Source: Ignelater luminosus
Lineage: Eukaryota; Arthropoda; Insecta; Coleoptera; Elateridae
DNA: 64,000 nucleotides
Assembly (NCBI GenBank): GCA_011009095.1
Contig: VTPC01090911.1
Location: 143,200-207,199 of the forward strand
Direction: 5' to 3'
This document shows, piece after piece, positions 46,601-57,300 of the stretch (position 1 is the first letter of the stretch; every line of letters begins with the position of its first letter). The position numbers were made by a program, and so were the translations under genes. Below the pieces are notes generated by a model. That model made no database searches. It was given only the letters and a program-made list of their open reading frames with translations, and had not been told where the DNA came from.

Positions 46601-48490
46601 AATTAAATAACAAGGGTAATAAAGGCCGGAAAGATGATGACATATAGGTCCTAAGATTAGTACCGACCACTTTTTAGTTCAAGCAAATACAAGATTCAAA
46701 CACATCAAAGTAAGTACTCGGATTAAGCAAAATTATTTGCCTAAGCCTAGCAAGAAAAAACTAAAAACATACACATTAAACAATCCAGTGGTAGCGCTGA
46801 CTTATAAGAAAAAAACAGAAGAAATTTTAACTGAGAAATTTGCCACAACAGCAAACTGCAAACTGCGAGTTTATAATAGAAAAACTACTTACAGTGGTCA
46901 CTACTTACAGTGAAATAATGAAAACACTAAAAGGAAACAAACATTCTGGTGGAGTGAAGAAATAAGAAACGCAGTTAAAATACAGAAAACCAGATGGGAG
47001 GAGTACTTACAAGGTAAAACAGACGAAAAGTATAGGAGATACAAGGAACAAAGGAAAATAGTAAAGAAATTGGTAAAGTCTGAGAAGTAGAAGTCTTGGG
47101 AGAATTTTGGGCATAAAATGCAACAAGATTATCACGTCAATTGAAAGCTGTTTTACAAAGTAATGAAAACCTTATGCACGAATAACAAACAACAAAATAT
47201 CAAACAAATAAGAAACGAAAAGAGTTTGATAGTCAAGAATGAAGAAGAGATAATGAGAACTTAGAAAACTTATTTCGAAGAATTACTATGCGGGGACAAG
47301 AGAGAAAATATGTGAGAGAATCCTAGAACAACTAGATCAGTCGCAGAGTGGATTTAGACGAGGAAGAATTAAGCACTCAAGACCACATATTCACGATTAA
47401 ACAAATTACAGAAAAGAAAGAACCAAATAAGATGTCTACCTCGCATTTATCAATACTAAAAAAGCGTTCGACAGAGTACCAAAAACAGAAATCAAGAAAA
47501 GTCTTACATGTAGAAACAACGTTAACAGAAAACTCTTAGAAGCAATAAATTATTAGTATATACAGAACGACAAAGAATTACGTCACAACCGACAATATGG
47601 AATCAGAGATGTTCACGGTGAGCGAAGTATTAAGGCAAGGCGGTGTCCTGAGTCCTCTGCTTTTTAACATTGTACTGGACGATGTAATAAAAGAGATCCA
47701 CAACGTGACGATTAAGCTTACTTACTTACACTTACAATTAATTTAGATAAAACAATGTGTATTTGCAGACAATCTTGCTATTTTTGCGGCTAATAAGCAA
47801 GATCTGTAGATTAACATGGACATATGGAACAAAGCTCTTACTAGTAGAAAGCTAAAAATAAATGCCGAGAAGACTAAAGTCATGGTGGTAGGTAAGGCAA
47901 ACCAAACCATCAGCATCACTCTAAATGGTAAAAAGTTGGAACAAGTAGAGAACTTTAAATATTTAGGTGTTATACTAAACAGAACGGGTGACCAGGAAAG
48001 TGAGATTAATACCAGAATCGAGAACACAACGTGGTTATACCACAGCATTAAAAACAAGTAACAAAAAAGGTGAAAATGGCTGTGTATAAAACTGTGTATG
48101 CGCCCCCATACTATCATTCGGATGCGAAAGAGGGTGAGAAAACCGGTACAAAGTATAGAAATGAAATTATCTACGAAGAATTCTGTGGCTAACAAGACTA
48201 GATAGAGTGAGAAACGCAGATATACAAAAAGAGTTAGAAACGAAACCACTAATAAAAAGAATTGAATGTAGCCAACTTAGATGGTATGGGAACTTAGCAA
48301 GGTTGACTGACGGTGTACCTGTTAAGAATGTATGAGAATGTACGATACAGCACAAAAGGTCAAGAGGAAGACCGGCTCTAACCTGGAACAAAAGTGTCGG
48401 AAAAGTTTTAAAGCAGAGATGACTTACCGGGATAGAAGCTAGAAGACTGGAGAGGAATAAGAAAAAGTGGAGAGAAATAACTAATATATA
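46600..48490 (+). mobile_element. Plus-strand LINE, 5'-truncated
   Basis: It holds the end of the endonuclease (STDHFLVQANTRFK, about 46655-46700), the linker, the RT and the C-terminal tail, ending with a stop near 48490 followed closely by element X. It belongs to the same broad group as the LINEs at 30760-34330 and 60090-63480. Confidence 0.8.
46655..48490 (+). pseudogene. LINE endonuclease end, reverse transcriptase and tail
   Basis: Linker: WWSEEIRNAVKIQKTRWEEY and YRRYKEQRKIVKKLVKSEK (46950-47090). RT: DQSQSGFRRGR (47335), STQDHIFTIKQITEKKEPNK, FINTKKAFDRVPKTEIKKSL (motif A, about 47450), RQGGVLSPLLFNIVLDDV (47630) and FADNLAIFAANKQDL (about 47761), in which the catalytic FADD has become FADN. 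Then KLKINAEKTKVMVVGKANQT and NFKYLGVILNRTGDQESEIN (47850-48010). Tail: RIECSQLRWYGNLARLTDGV (48260). The polymerase would be inactive because of the FADN change and many frameshifts. Confidence 0.85.
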
Positions 48491-48555
48491 GAGAACAATT
48501 AACTATTTAATTATTATTACCTTACACCTGCGGGTATTATAAGGATTTGATTATA

Positions 48556-49456
48556 CAGTGTGTCCCAATTTCGATGCTTACTATTGGGATCTCGGAAATT
48601 GTAAGAGATACGAAGTTTGTTAAATTAGAAAAGTTTTGGCTATTTTGGAGATCAGTTTACATATGCTTTGGCTTTTTCAAAAAAGTACACTGCTTACTAG
48701 ATATTTGCTAAAAACGAAATTATCTTATTTTTTAAAATAAAAAGCATTTCTCACTTAGTGTGCCATGGCTTGAAACATATGAAAATTATTGGTTTTTGTC
48801 AGATAAATTACATTTGTTATGTAACAATTGCTAAAACAAAACAAAAGACGCTTTTAAGATAATTTACTGAGCATTTACAGATAGCATCAACTAAGCATCT
48901 AATGCCCCATAAAAGCATATTTATTTTGTTTTAGCAATTTTTGCATAACAAATGAATTTCTTTGATAAAACTCCACGACTTCGTGTGTTAGATGTCATAG
49001 CACACTATAATGAAAAATGATTTTCACTTCATAACTCGGTAAAACAAAAGAATAGCTATGTCATACTATATATTACTGAAGAGCATTTAAGGCGTACAGT
49101 TTAGTAATATGGAAATCAAGTAGGCGTTCCATTAGAAAAAATTTAGATTTACGTTTCACCGCCGAAATAAAACAAATGACAATTGCAAAAATAATTTTTT
49201 TGTGTTTTAGAGCAAATTCTCTAAAACACCCTTTTTGCTGTTCTTTTCTATCTTTGCTCCTTCCTGAGATATTTCACTAAAAAATAAGATAATTTCGTTT
49301 TTAGCAAATATCTAGTAAGCCGTGAATTTTTTTGCAAAAACAAAAGCATAAGTAAACCGATCTTCAAAATAGCCAAAACTTTTCTAATTTAACCGACTTC
49401 ATATCTCTTACAATTTCCGAGATACCAATAGTGAGCATCGAAATTGGGACACACTG
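48556..49456. mobile_element. Element X: TIR element with CAGTGTGTCCCAATTT ends
   Basis: Starts CAGTGTGTCCCAATTTCGAT and ends with the complement, GGGACACACTG, at 49456. Inverted similarity reaches about 190 bp inward from each end ('gatatttgctaaaaacgaaa' on both sides). TA lies at 48554-48555 and at 49457-49458, the Tc1/mariner target duplication. No coding sequence is present. The inner part has further inverted copies of 'ttgctaaaacaaaa' type. Confidence 0.85.
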
Positions 49457-49460
49457 TATA

Positions 49461-50593
49461 CAGTGTGGAAAGTACTTATGGAACAAATTATATAATTTCA
49501 GTACCAATAATATTTTGCAAAAACACCAAGACAAGTAAACTAGTATTTTTAATTACATGTTCGTGATGTCATCAGTTTCCGAGTGATGACGTCACATGCG
49601 TTTTCTTTAAACGGAATGGTACATTTTGAATTTTATTTTTGAATAATACTTTAAAAGACCTTTTCAACAAACTAACACTTGATACTTTTATTTTTAACAG
49701 TTTTTAAGATATTTACACTTTTATGGAAAACAAAAATGTTTAAAATAAAAATCGTAAAATCGTTTTTAATAATAATTTTTAAAATGACAAGTGAACAATT
49801 TATCAGTATAACAAAATGTTTAGAACACTATCAAGATATTAACATATTGGGGCTTATTTTTTTAAACAATAACAAGAGCCAGATATTCCTAATGACACTA
49901 TTTGGTTTCAACAGGATGGAGCACCAGCTCATTATGCGCGTACAGTTCGAAAATACTCAATGATGTTTTACCAAACAGTTGAAATGAAAGGCGAGATTTC
50001 CTGAAATGCCTAGCTAGATCGCCAGACTTACTCCATTAGATTTTTTCTTTGAGGTTATTTAAAAAACAAAGTATATAAAACAAAACCTCAAGATTGAGAT
50101 GATTTGAAGAAACGGATTGCAACAGAAATTAGAGGAATAACACGTGACATATTGGACAACGTCAGAGACAAATTCTACCATAGATTGCGAGTGTGGCAGC
50201 AGATTAACTACAAACATTTTGAGTATTTGTTACAATGGTAACTAAATTGTTCATCTACGATTTTTGAGATTATTATTAAAAACGTTTTTACGATTTTTAT
50301 TACAAACATTTTTGTTTTTCCATAAAAGTGTAAATATCTCAAATACTGTTAAAAGTAAAAGTATCAAATGTTAGTTTGTTGAAGAGGTCTTTTAGAATAT
50401 TATTCAAAAATAAAATTAAAAATGTACCATTCCATAAAAAAATGCATGTGACGTCATCACTCGGAAACTGATGACGTCATGAACATGCAAGGTAAGTAAA
50501 ATAAAAAATGTTAATTTACCTGTCTCGGTGTTTTTGCATAATATCTTTGGTACTGAAATTATATAATTTATTCCATAAGTACCTTGCACACTG
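49461..50593 (+). mobile_element. Element Y: mariner-like element with ~300-bp inverted repeats
   Basis: Starts CAGTGTGGAAAGTACTTATG at 49461 and ends with GTACCTTGCACACTG at 50593; TA flanks both ends (49459-49460 and 50594-50595). The arms are about 300 bp long and contain 'tgacgtcat' motifs in matching places. Between them lie remains of a transposase in the plus direction. It begins immediately after element X with only TATA between the two. Confidence 0.85.
49860..50240 (+). pseudogene. Transposase remnant of element Y (DD41D-like)
   Basis: In shifting frames: IPNDTIWFQQDGAPAHYART (about 49890-49950; the second catalytic Asp in QQD), CLARSPDLTPLDFFL with a preceding frame break (about 50008-50053; the third Asp), YLKNKVYKTKPQD and LKKRIATEIRGITRDILDNV, then RLRVWQQINYKHFEYLLQW before the stop at about 50242. 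The distance between the two Asp codons is 121 nt between their ends, about 40-41 residues, so the type is DD41D-like, as for the mariner at 902-2170. The N-terminal half is missing. Confidence 0.75.
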
Positions 50594-50595
50594 TA

Positions 50596-52646
50596 TATAA
50601 TTTTTATACAATTGCATATTTACTGTTTCCAGTTTGTTTATATGTTGATACTTTATTTACATTAATCTTCTTGTCATATTCTAGTTGTGCGAATTAAGTT
50701 TCAAAACTTAAAAACTGAATTCAAACATGTTTAATGATTGCTTAGTAATAAATACTGTTAAGTTTGCATTCATACAGCTAATATCGATTTTGTAAACTTT
50801 GGGAACAACCCCTGGGACGTCTTTTGTTGTGAAACTTTTATCATTTACTTTTTTATAAGCATTTATAAAAATTACTAGGCCTCAATTTAATAAAATGTTT
50901 TACATTTTAATTTTTAAATATATGAAATAGATTGCATACACTTTGTTCAAAAGCCTCTTGTTGGTAAAATTACAGTGATGACAGATTTGAATTGTGACAG
51001 GTAGAAGCTTTATTTTTATTGTACCTTTTATTATTTACACGTATATTGACTTATTTAACTTTGTTTTTACGTGGTTCTATAAATATTAATATTTACAGAC
51101 TTTTTTCGTTTTATTTAAAACGGTTTTTGTTTTGTTTGCTTTAGTGGCACTCCGTTTTGCAAAGTTTATCTGACTTGCTACGTACCGTTGTCCTTATTCT
51201 CCTCTTTAGAGTAATTTGATAGATTACTGTTCCAAAATAACCAAATAATAAGTCTGGTGTTTACCGCCAGCCAATTCTGTAAAGATAGAGTTTTCCATGC
51301 TACATGATGTAGAGATGGCACATAGTCTTAATAAATAACCTTGATTTCTCTGGATGCAAACCAACATACGCTTTGAGTTATTATTGGGGCAAAATGGATT
51401 TTTTTGTTGGGAAATTTGATGATAAAACTAATGCAGAAACTGTACGGAGCTCATAGGAGCATATGTGCATGCTTGGGAAAAATAGGCAGTAGTAAAAGGT
51501 TTGTGCCTGTTGTTTTAAGTCAATTCTGTCTGGGTTGTATTTTTTTATAATAAACGCCCTGTTAAGTTGCATCATTATTCATTAACTTTAATTATTCAAA
51601 TCTGGTTTTCAGGTACAAAGGGTGCTTTTCGAAAAAGGGGTATAATGAACTTTTTATGTATGTTTACCTCTTCTTTATGATGGTTAAAGTTTTGAGTTTA
51701 TAGGACGTACTGTTCTGGTGCGAATGACGAAAAACCAAAAATAACCAATTTGCAAAAAACCTCAAAATCTCCTATCTCCGAAGTTTTACATTTTCGACCT
51801 GGAAAATGATCTCGTAGGAAAAAGAAGTAATAAATTACTTTTGTTTTTTATTTTACGGCGCATCAAGGTATTACAGCTATATTCCCATATAACTTTAGAA
51901 AACTGTCCCAGAAAGGTCTATAAGAACACAAATTACACTATTAAACTTGTTGCTCTGATGATGCTTTTTAGTTTAAAAAAGTCTCAGCTTAATTGAACCA
52001 TACTTAACCGAGTTACAAACTTTTTAAGTGGACATTTCGGCATGCCATGGAGTTGCAGAGTTAACCGAATCGTATTGAGTTCTTTCGAGCGGGTAGATAA
52101 GCACTTTCCAAACACAAATCTCAAACATTATGTTGATCAGACTACCCGGAGTATCAGCGTAACCACCCCTACTCGAACAATCCCAACGGGTTCATGATCA
52201 TTGCAGTTGCATAACCCGCCCAATAAACTTTCGATAGGTGTAACCGGAGTATTGAGAAAATACTAAATGAAAAAGAGGAGTAAAGCAATAGAAGATAGAA
52301 AAGCGGAAAATTCGAAGAAGAGCGGGACATTCACACACGTTGGCTCAAGTACAATAGGGTACGATGACAGAAGAGAAAAGAAAAAGAAATGGCAAGATGG
52401 AAGACCTGGACTAGACCCGGAAAAAAGAAAGGTTAAGTCTAGCCTTTAACAATCCAAAGAGCAGTTCCCCACGAGTGAGCCCAGAAGCACTTGTTTACTC
52501 AGTACTCCATTTTATATCCTCAGGTCTCTAGTAGAGCTGGCATTACCCACACGAAAGAAAACACAGTCACAAGGCTCATCCTTATATGCAAGAGACTGAG
52601 GAACAAGGAACCCCAATAGTGACCACTCCGTCGTACAATCAACCAC
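50596..52646. other. Noncoding stretch before the assembly gap
   Basis: No recognised genes. The part near 51615-52030 ('tgcttttcgaaaaag', 'ctcctatctccgaag') has the style of another non-autonomous element, but no inverted partner was found. The Lys-rich frame at 52267-52449 is not recognised. Confidence 0.4.
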
Positions 52647-53046
52647 NNNNNNNNNNNNNNNNNNNNNNNNNNNNNNNNNNNNNNNNNNNNNNNNNNNNNN
52701 NNNNNNNNNNNNNNNNNNNNNNNNNNNNNNNNNNNNNNNNNNNNNNNNNNNNNNNNNNNNNNNNNNNNNNNNNNNNNNNNNNNNNNNNNNNNNNNNNNNN
52801 NNNNNNNNNNNNNNNNNNNNNNNNNNNNNNNNNNNNNNNNNNNNNNNNNNNNNNNNNNNNNNNNNNNNNNNNNNNNNNNNNNNNNNNNNNNNNNNNNNNN
52901 NNNNNNNNNNNNNNNNNNNNNNNNNNNNNNNNNNNNNNNNNNNNNNNNNNNNNNNNNNNNNNNNNNNNNNNNNNNNNNNNNNNNNNNNNNNNNNNNNNNN
53001 NNNNNNNNNNNNNNNNNNNNNNNNNNNNNNNNNNNNNNNNNNNNNN
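52647..53046. other. Assembly gap (400 N)
   Basis: Exactly 400 N; nothing can be said of the content. It falls in or before gag of the BEL/Pao element. Frames drawn across it are meaningless. Confidence 0.95.
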
Positions 53047-53985
53047 TTTTTTTGAAAATCGATTCAAAAATAAAGATTTGCTTATTCATGCTCATATACA
53101 ATCTATTTTAAACATTCCAGTAATGCAAAAGGAAAATCATTATTAATTAGGAAACATTCAAAATATTGTAAACAAAAATACCAGGGCATTGGCAAAACTA
53201 AATGTTTCCGTTCAACACTGGTGCGCTATCCTAATCCACATAATCTATGAAAAATTTCATATTAATGTTACAAAGTCGTTTAGCAAATTTAAGCAATCTA
53301 TAAATTTAAAGATCTTAATGAGTTCTTGACTACACAATGCAATTTTCTAGATAAATCTGAATCAAACTGTTCTTTAAGTCGACATTCAAAGTCGACCATA
53401 GTTTACATTACAAACACCACTCACAATCAATGCGTTTCTTGTAAAGCTCAACATAATTTATTTCAATGTTCAAATTTTTATCATTTACACCAAAAGCTCG
53501 CATTGACTTAGTAAATAAAAAGAAACTCCGCAAGAACTGTTTGCGGGTAAATCACAGTAGGTACCTCTGCTTGCAAGTCCAAATATAAATGTAGGCAGTG
53601 CAGCAAAAATCATCATACTTTGCTGCATTTTGATAGCAAATTCAACAATACTGTTAACAATACTTTTATTACTTTAACAGCAAATAACTCAATTATGAGT
53701 CATACACCACAATCAAATACACATGTACTTTTATCAACAGGTCTTGTGAATATCAAAACCAACAATAACGAATACATAACAGTTAGATGTCTTTTAGACT
53801 CCGCACATCAAGGCAACATGATCACTCAAGGACTATGTAACAAACTTAATCTAAAAACTACACCTATAAAATTCTGTATTTCTGGGGTAGAAAATGTGCA
53901 GTCTGAAGTTAAAAGTGAAACAAACGTTCGAATTTTATCTAAACATTCTAATTTCTTTTTAGATTTATCATGACTTGTTTTACCT
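53047..53985 (+). pseudogene. BEL/Pao gag end and protease
   Basis: 53326-53511 includes NQCVSCKAQHNLFQCSNFY, the first zinc knuckle, and after a frameshift CRQCSKNHHTLLHFDSK (about 53590-53640), the second knuckle of Pao gag. The frame 53620-53973 then holds the aspartic protease with TVRCLLDSAHQGNMITQGLC (D-S-A in place of D-S/T-G, usual for Pao) and NVRILSKHSNFFLDLS before a stop. Gag packages the RNA; protease cuts the polyprotein. Confidence 0.8.
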
Positions 53986-54558
53986 CAAATTACTGATAAA
54001 ACACCGCGCATATTTTTTTCTTTAACAATTCTGGAAATATCAAATAATCTAGGATTAGCAGAACCAAATTTTAATCAAGCAGGTCTTATTGGCACTTTAA
54101 TTGGAGCTGCACATTTCTATAATCTACATTGTATTGGACAATTTCCGATATTTAAAACACTAATACCATTATTCAAAAAACCAAATTAGGTTGGGTATTA
54201 TCAGGCAAAATACAAATACCAAAATCATTAAACCAAATTTCTTCTAATTCAAATCCTTTATTTAGTTTTTATGCCAACCAAGGCTCATTCAATTCTTTAA
54301 AAGAGCATTTTTCAAGATTCTGGCAAATTGATGATCCTCTGCAAATAAAACCTAATTTATCATTGTAAGAGGTAGCTTGCGAACAACATTTCGCAGAAAA
54401 TACTTATAGGGATGCAGGTGGTAGATTCGTTGTATCTATTCCTCTTAAATCAAATTCGTCTCAACTAGGAGATTTTAAAACTATCATTCTCCGTAGATTT
54501 TGCAGTAAAAACAGGAATCTGAAAAAAAAACATTTTTCATTAAAAAGAGAAAAGATTT

Positions 54559-55110
54559 GTGCAAGAATACGAATCACTCCATCATATGATTAAAATTAAG
54601 ATGTCAGAAGTCGATAATTTTCCAAGTTTTTATTTACTGCACCATCCAATTGTTAAATATGTTAGTCTTGCCACAAAAATAAGAGTGGTATTTAACGCTA
54701 GCTCAAAATCAGATGCCAATATATTTTTGAATCGACTTCAGTTTGTAGGACCAACTCTGCAACGTGATTTATTTTCTATGCTTGTAAATTTTAGACAATA
54801 TCTTATTGTTTTGTCTGCAGACATTGCCAAAATGTACAGGCAGATATTAATTAGACCGGAAGATCTTCGCTTTCAGCGAGAAAAGTCTTCTGATGAAGTC
54901 TTTTGCTATGAGTTGAACACTGTAACTTATGGAACAAGCTCAACTCCTTATTTGGTCATAAAATATCTTATGCGTTTAGCCGAGGAGTACAAACATAAAT
55001 TTCCTAAAGCATGTTCTGTTATTTCTAACTCCTTTTAATGCGATGATTTGTTAACTGAAGGCAACTATCTTGAAGACGTCCAACAGCTTCAGTAAGAGAT
55101 ATAATTTATT
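54559..55110 (+). pseudogene. BEL/Pao reverse transcriptase
   Basis: The 159-residue frame at 54559-55038 reads ATKIRVVFNASSKSDANIFL, LQFVGPTLQRDLFSMLVNFR and then LSADIAKMYRQILIRPEDLR (motif A with the first catalytic Asp). The catalytic YVDD box should come at 55036: here a stop replaces the Tyr and a Cys the Val, giving stop-C-D-D, followed by LLTEGNYLEDVQQLQ in the same frame. So a point change in the active-site box ends the protein. It matches the copy at the left end of the window only in the part before RT. Confidence 0.85.
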
Positions 55111-55409
55111 TTGGAATCAGCAAGATTTGAATTAGGAAAATGTGTATCGAATAACCAAAAGGTTTTAGCTCATGTTTCATCTGAAGCAATTTATAGTGTT
55201 CTTTATTTAGGGAAACACGAAAGCACCAAAACTTTGAGTGTAATGTAGAATTCATCATCTGATACAATTCAGTTTAAGGATAATCCTACTCTTGAAAATA
55301 ATCAAAGTGTCACAAAGCGTACCATTCTATCAATTACTTCACAGATCTCCGATTCGTTGGGTTTATTAGGACCGGTTGTTCTTATTGCTAAACTAATTAT
55401 ACAGGAGCT

Positions 55410-55703
55410 TTGGAAATTAGAGATCACTTAGGACGAGAGTATTCCACAGCATCTTCATTCACATGGAATAAGTTTGAATTAAAGCTTCCAAATTTGAGTG
55501 AATTAAATATCGCAAGGCTTATTGTTAGTCCTAATTCAAAGTTAATTGAATTGCACGTCTTTACAGATGCAAGTGAAAGAGCTTATGGCGATTGCGTTTA
55601 TGCAAGATCTGTCGATGACAATCGAAATATCTTTGTTTATCTAGTATGTGCCGAGTCCAAAGTAGCACCTGTGCGCAGAATTACACTTTCACGATTGGAA
55701 TAA
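55410..55703 (+). pseudogene. BEL/Pao RNase H region
   Basis: 97 residues with FTWNKFELKLPNLSELNIAR (connection domain) and then LHVFTDASERAYGDCVYARS, where TDAS carries the first catalytic Asp of the RNase H, and VYLVCAESKVAPVRRITLSR. The upstream part near 55340 (SQISDSLGLLGPVVLIAK) joins it to the RT. Stops occur at 55702 and before 55410. Confidence 0.8.
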
Positions 55704-56119
55704 TGTGCTGCAGTTTTAGGAGCTCATTTATTAAAAAGGTGCATTCAAGTTTATCATTAACCTTTAACTTTATTTACTGCTGATCAGATTCAACAATTGT
55801 AATTCATTAGATACAATCACCTTCGCATAATCGAACAACATTTGAAGCAAAGAGTGGCATCATGTCAGCTCTAGTGAAAACCCTGCCGACCTTATTTCTA
55901 GAGGAATACTTCCTTCAAAATTAATCAATCGCAATTTATGGTAGCAAAGACCTTCTTGACCTTCAGACCAAAATCAAAACTGGCTGATTCTTCTATACCA
56001 GTAGAGGTTCTTCCAGAAACAAAGAAGTCATATTTACCAATACAACATCTTTCGCTTTTACTGATTGTGTAAGCACTGCTGCTTCTGAAATTTTTAATAG
56101 ATTCTCGACTTTTTCAAAA

Positions 56120-57300
56120 TTGAAACGAGTTGTTGCATATGCTTTAAGACTCAAATACAATTGTTTTGGCACTAAACGTCAAGGTTTTCTATCAGTCATT
56201 GAATTAGACCAAGCATTAGAGTGTCTCATAAAATTGTTACAGTTAGAATTTTATCCATGCAAACTGAAACGTCTTTTATCGAGCAAACCGCTTATTCCGA
56301 AAAGCAAAATACTTTCTTTTAAACCTTATATCGATAACGCAGGTATAATGCGGGTGGGAGGTCGTCTTCACCACTCCAATTATTCTCACACTAAAAAGCA
56401 TCCCATCATTTTAAACTTAAAGCTTTCTCTTACACGCCTTATTATGAAACATATACGCATTAAATCACATCACTGCGGTCCTCAAACATTATTAGTATTT
56501 GTACGTGACGAATTCTGGCCAGTTGCTGGAAAGAAGTTAGCTAAAAATATAGTTAAAAATGTGTAATTGGCATTTAGTACAATCCAAAGGTGAAGATTTC
56601 TATAATGAGTGGCAGTAAATGTTACTTCTCCAAAACACAAAATCCTAAATTTATCAAATGTTATATCGCATTTATCTGTGCTTTCTGTATTTTTGGCTAA
56701 CCAATCGAATCAAGGCTTCATAATTAAAAATCTAGCTAACGACCACATTCAGGGGAAGTTTATACCTCCAAGAGCTGCACATTTCGGTTCAACAAATCAA
56801 CAGAATACCATATACAAAGAATTCTTGCAAATACATCCTTAACATTTGAAGAGTTTTATACAGTACTAACCCAAACTGAGTCAATACTTAATTCAAAACT
56901 ACTGACTTCTTTATCAGATAATTCTAATGATCTAGAACCACCAACTCCAGGACATTTTCTTATTGGAAAACCTCTTACTTCACTCTGAGCACAATCTTTT
57001 AGACATCAAGGAATCTAGTTTAACTAAATTTGCTAAATTTTAAAAGCTAGTGCAGTATTTTTAGGCTAGATGGCAAAGGGAATATATTTCTGAGTTACAA
57101 TGCATCGATCCAATTTGTTAAAAAAAGGTGCACTAGTTCTAATCATGGAGGGTAATGCACCTCCACAAAGTTTAAGAATGGGTCGTGTTCTCGACTGTTA
57201 TCCAGGTGCTGATGATCAGGGTTGTGAAAATCAAAGTGTCTAGCAGTGAAATCAAGCGCCCTGTCACAAAACTTTGTGTACTTCCTATATCGGAGTGAAT
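56120..57300 (+). pseudogene. BEL/Pao integrase
   Basis: 56120-56566 gives the H2C2 zinc domain: MRVGGRLHHSNYSHTKKHPI, then TRLIMKHIRIKSHHCGPQTL and VRDEFWPVAGKKLAKNIVKN. The catalytic core is mostly missing: 56609-56842 keeps only [20 protein letters not shown], which precedes the Glu of the DDE triad. The tail near 57180-57300 reads MGRVLDCYPGADDQ and RPVTKLCVLPI, the C-terminal domain typical for Pao. The integrase would have inserted the cDNA. Deletion of the core makes it inactive. Confidence 0.8.

Larger units (their letters stand above)
53047..57300 (+). mobile_element. BEL/Pao LTR retrotransposon, plus strand
   Basis: Gag end with zinc knuckles, protease, RT, RNase H, integrase zinc domain and the C-terminal integrase tail follow each other in the Pao order. 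The 53200-54440 part is closely related to the minus-strand copy at 1-3725. Its 5' part is hidden by the gap. The 3' LTR should begin after 57300, but no end signature was seen. Confidence 0.9.

Noticed and set aside
47743-48391. Minus-strand frames of 168 and 74 residues
   Set aside because: They are antisense shadows of the plus-strand LINE RT and tail, which has the recognisable motifs.
52520-53146. Open frames of 140-190 residues on both strands
   Set aside because: They run through 400 N and are artefacts of the gap.
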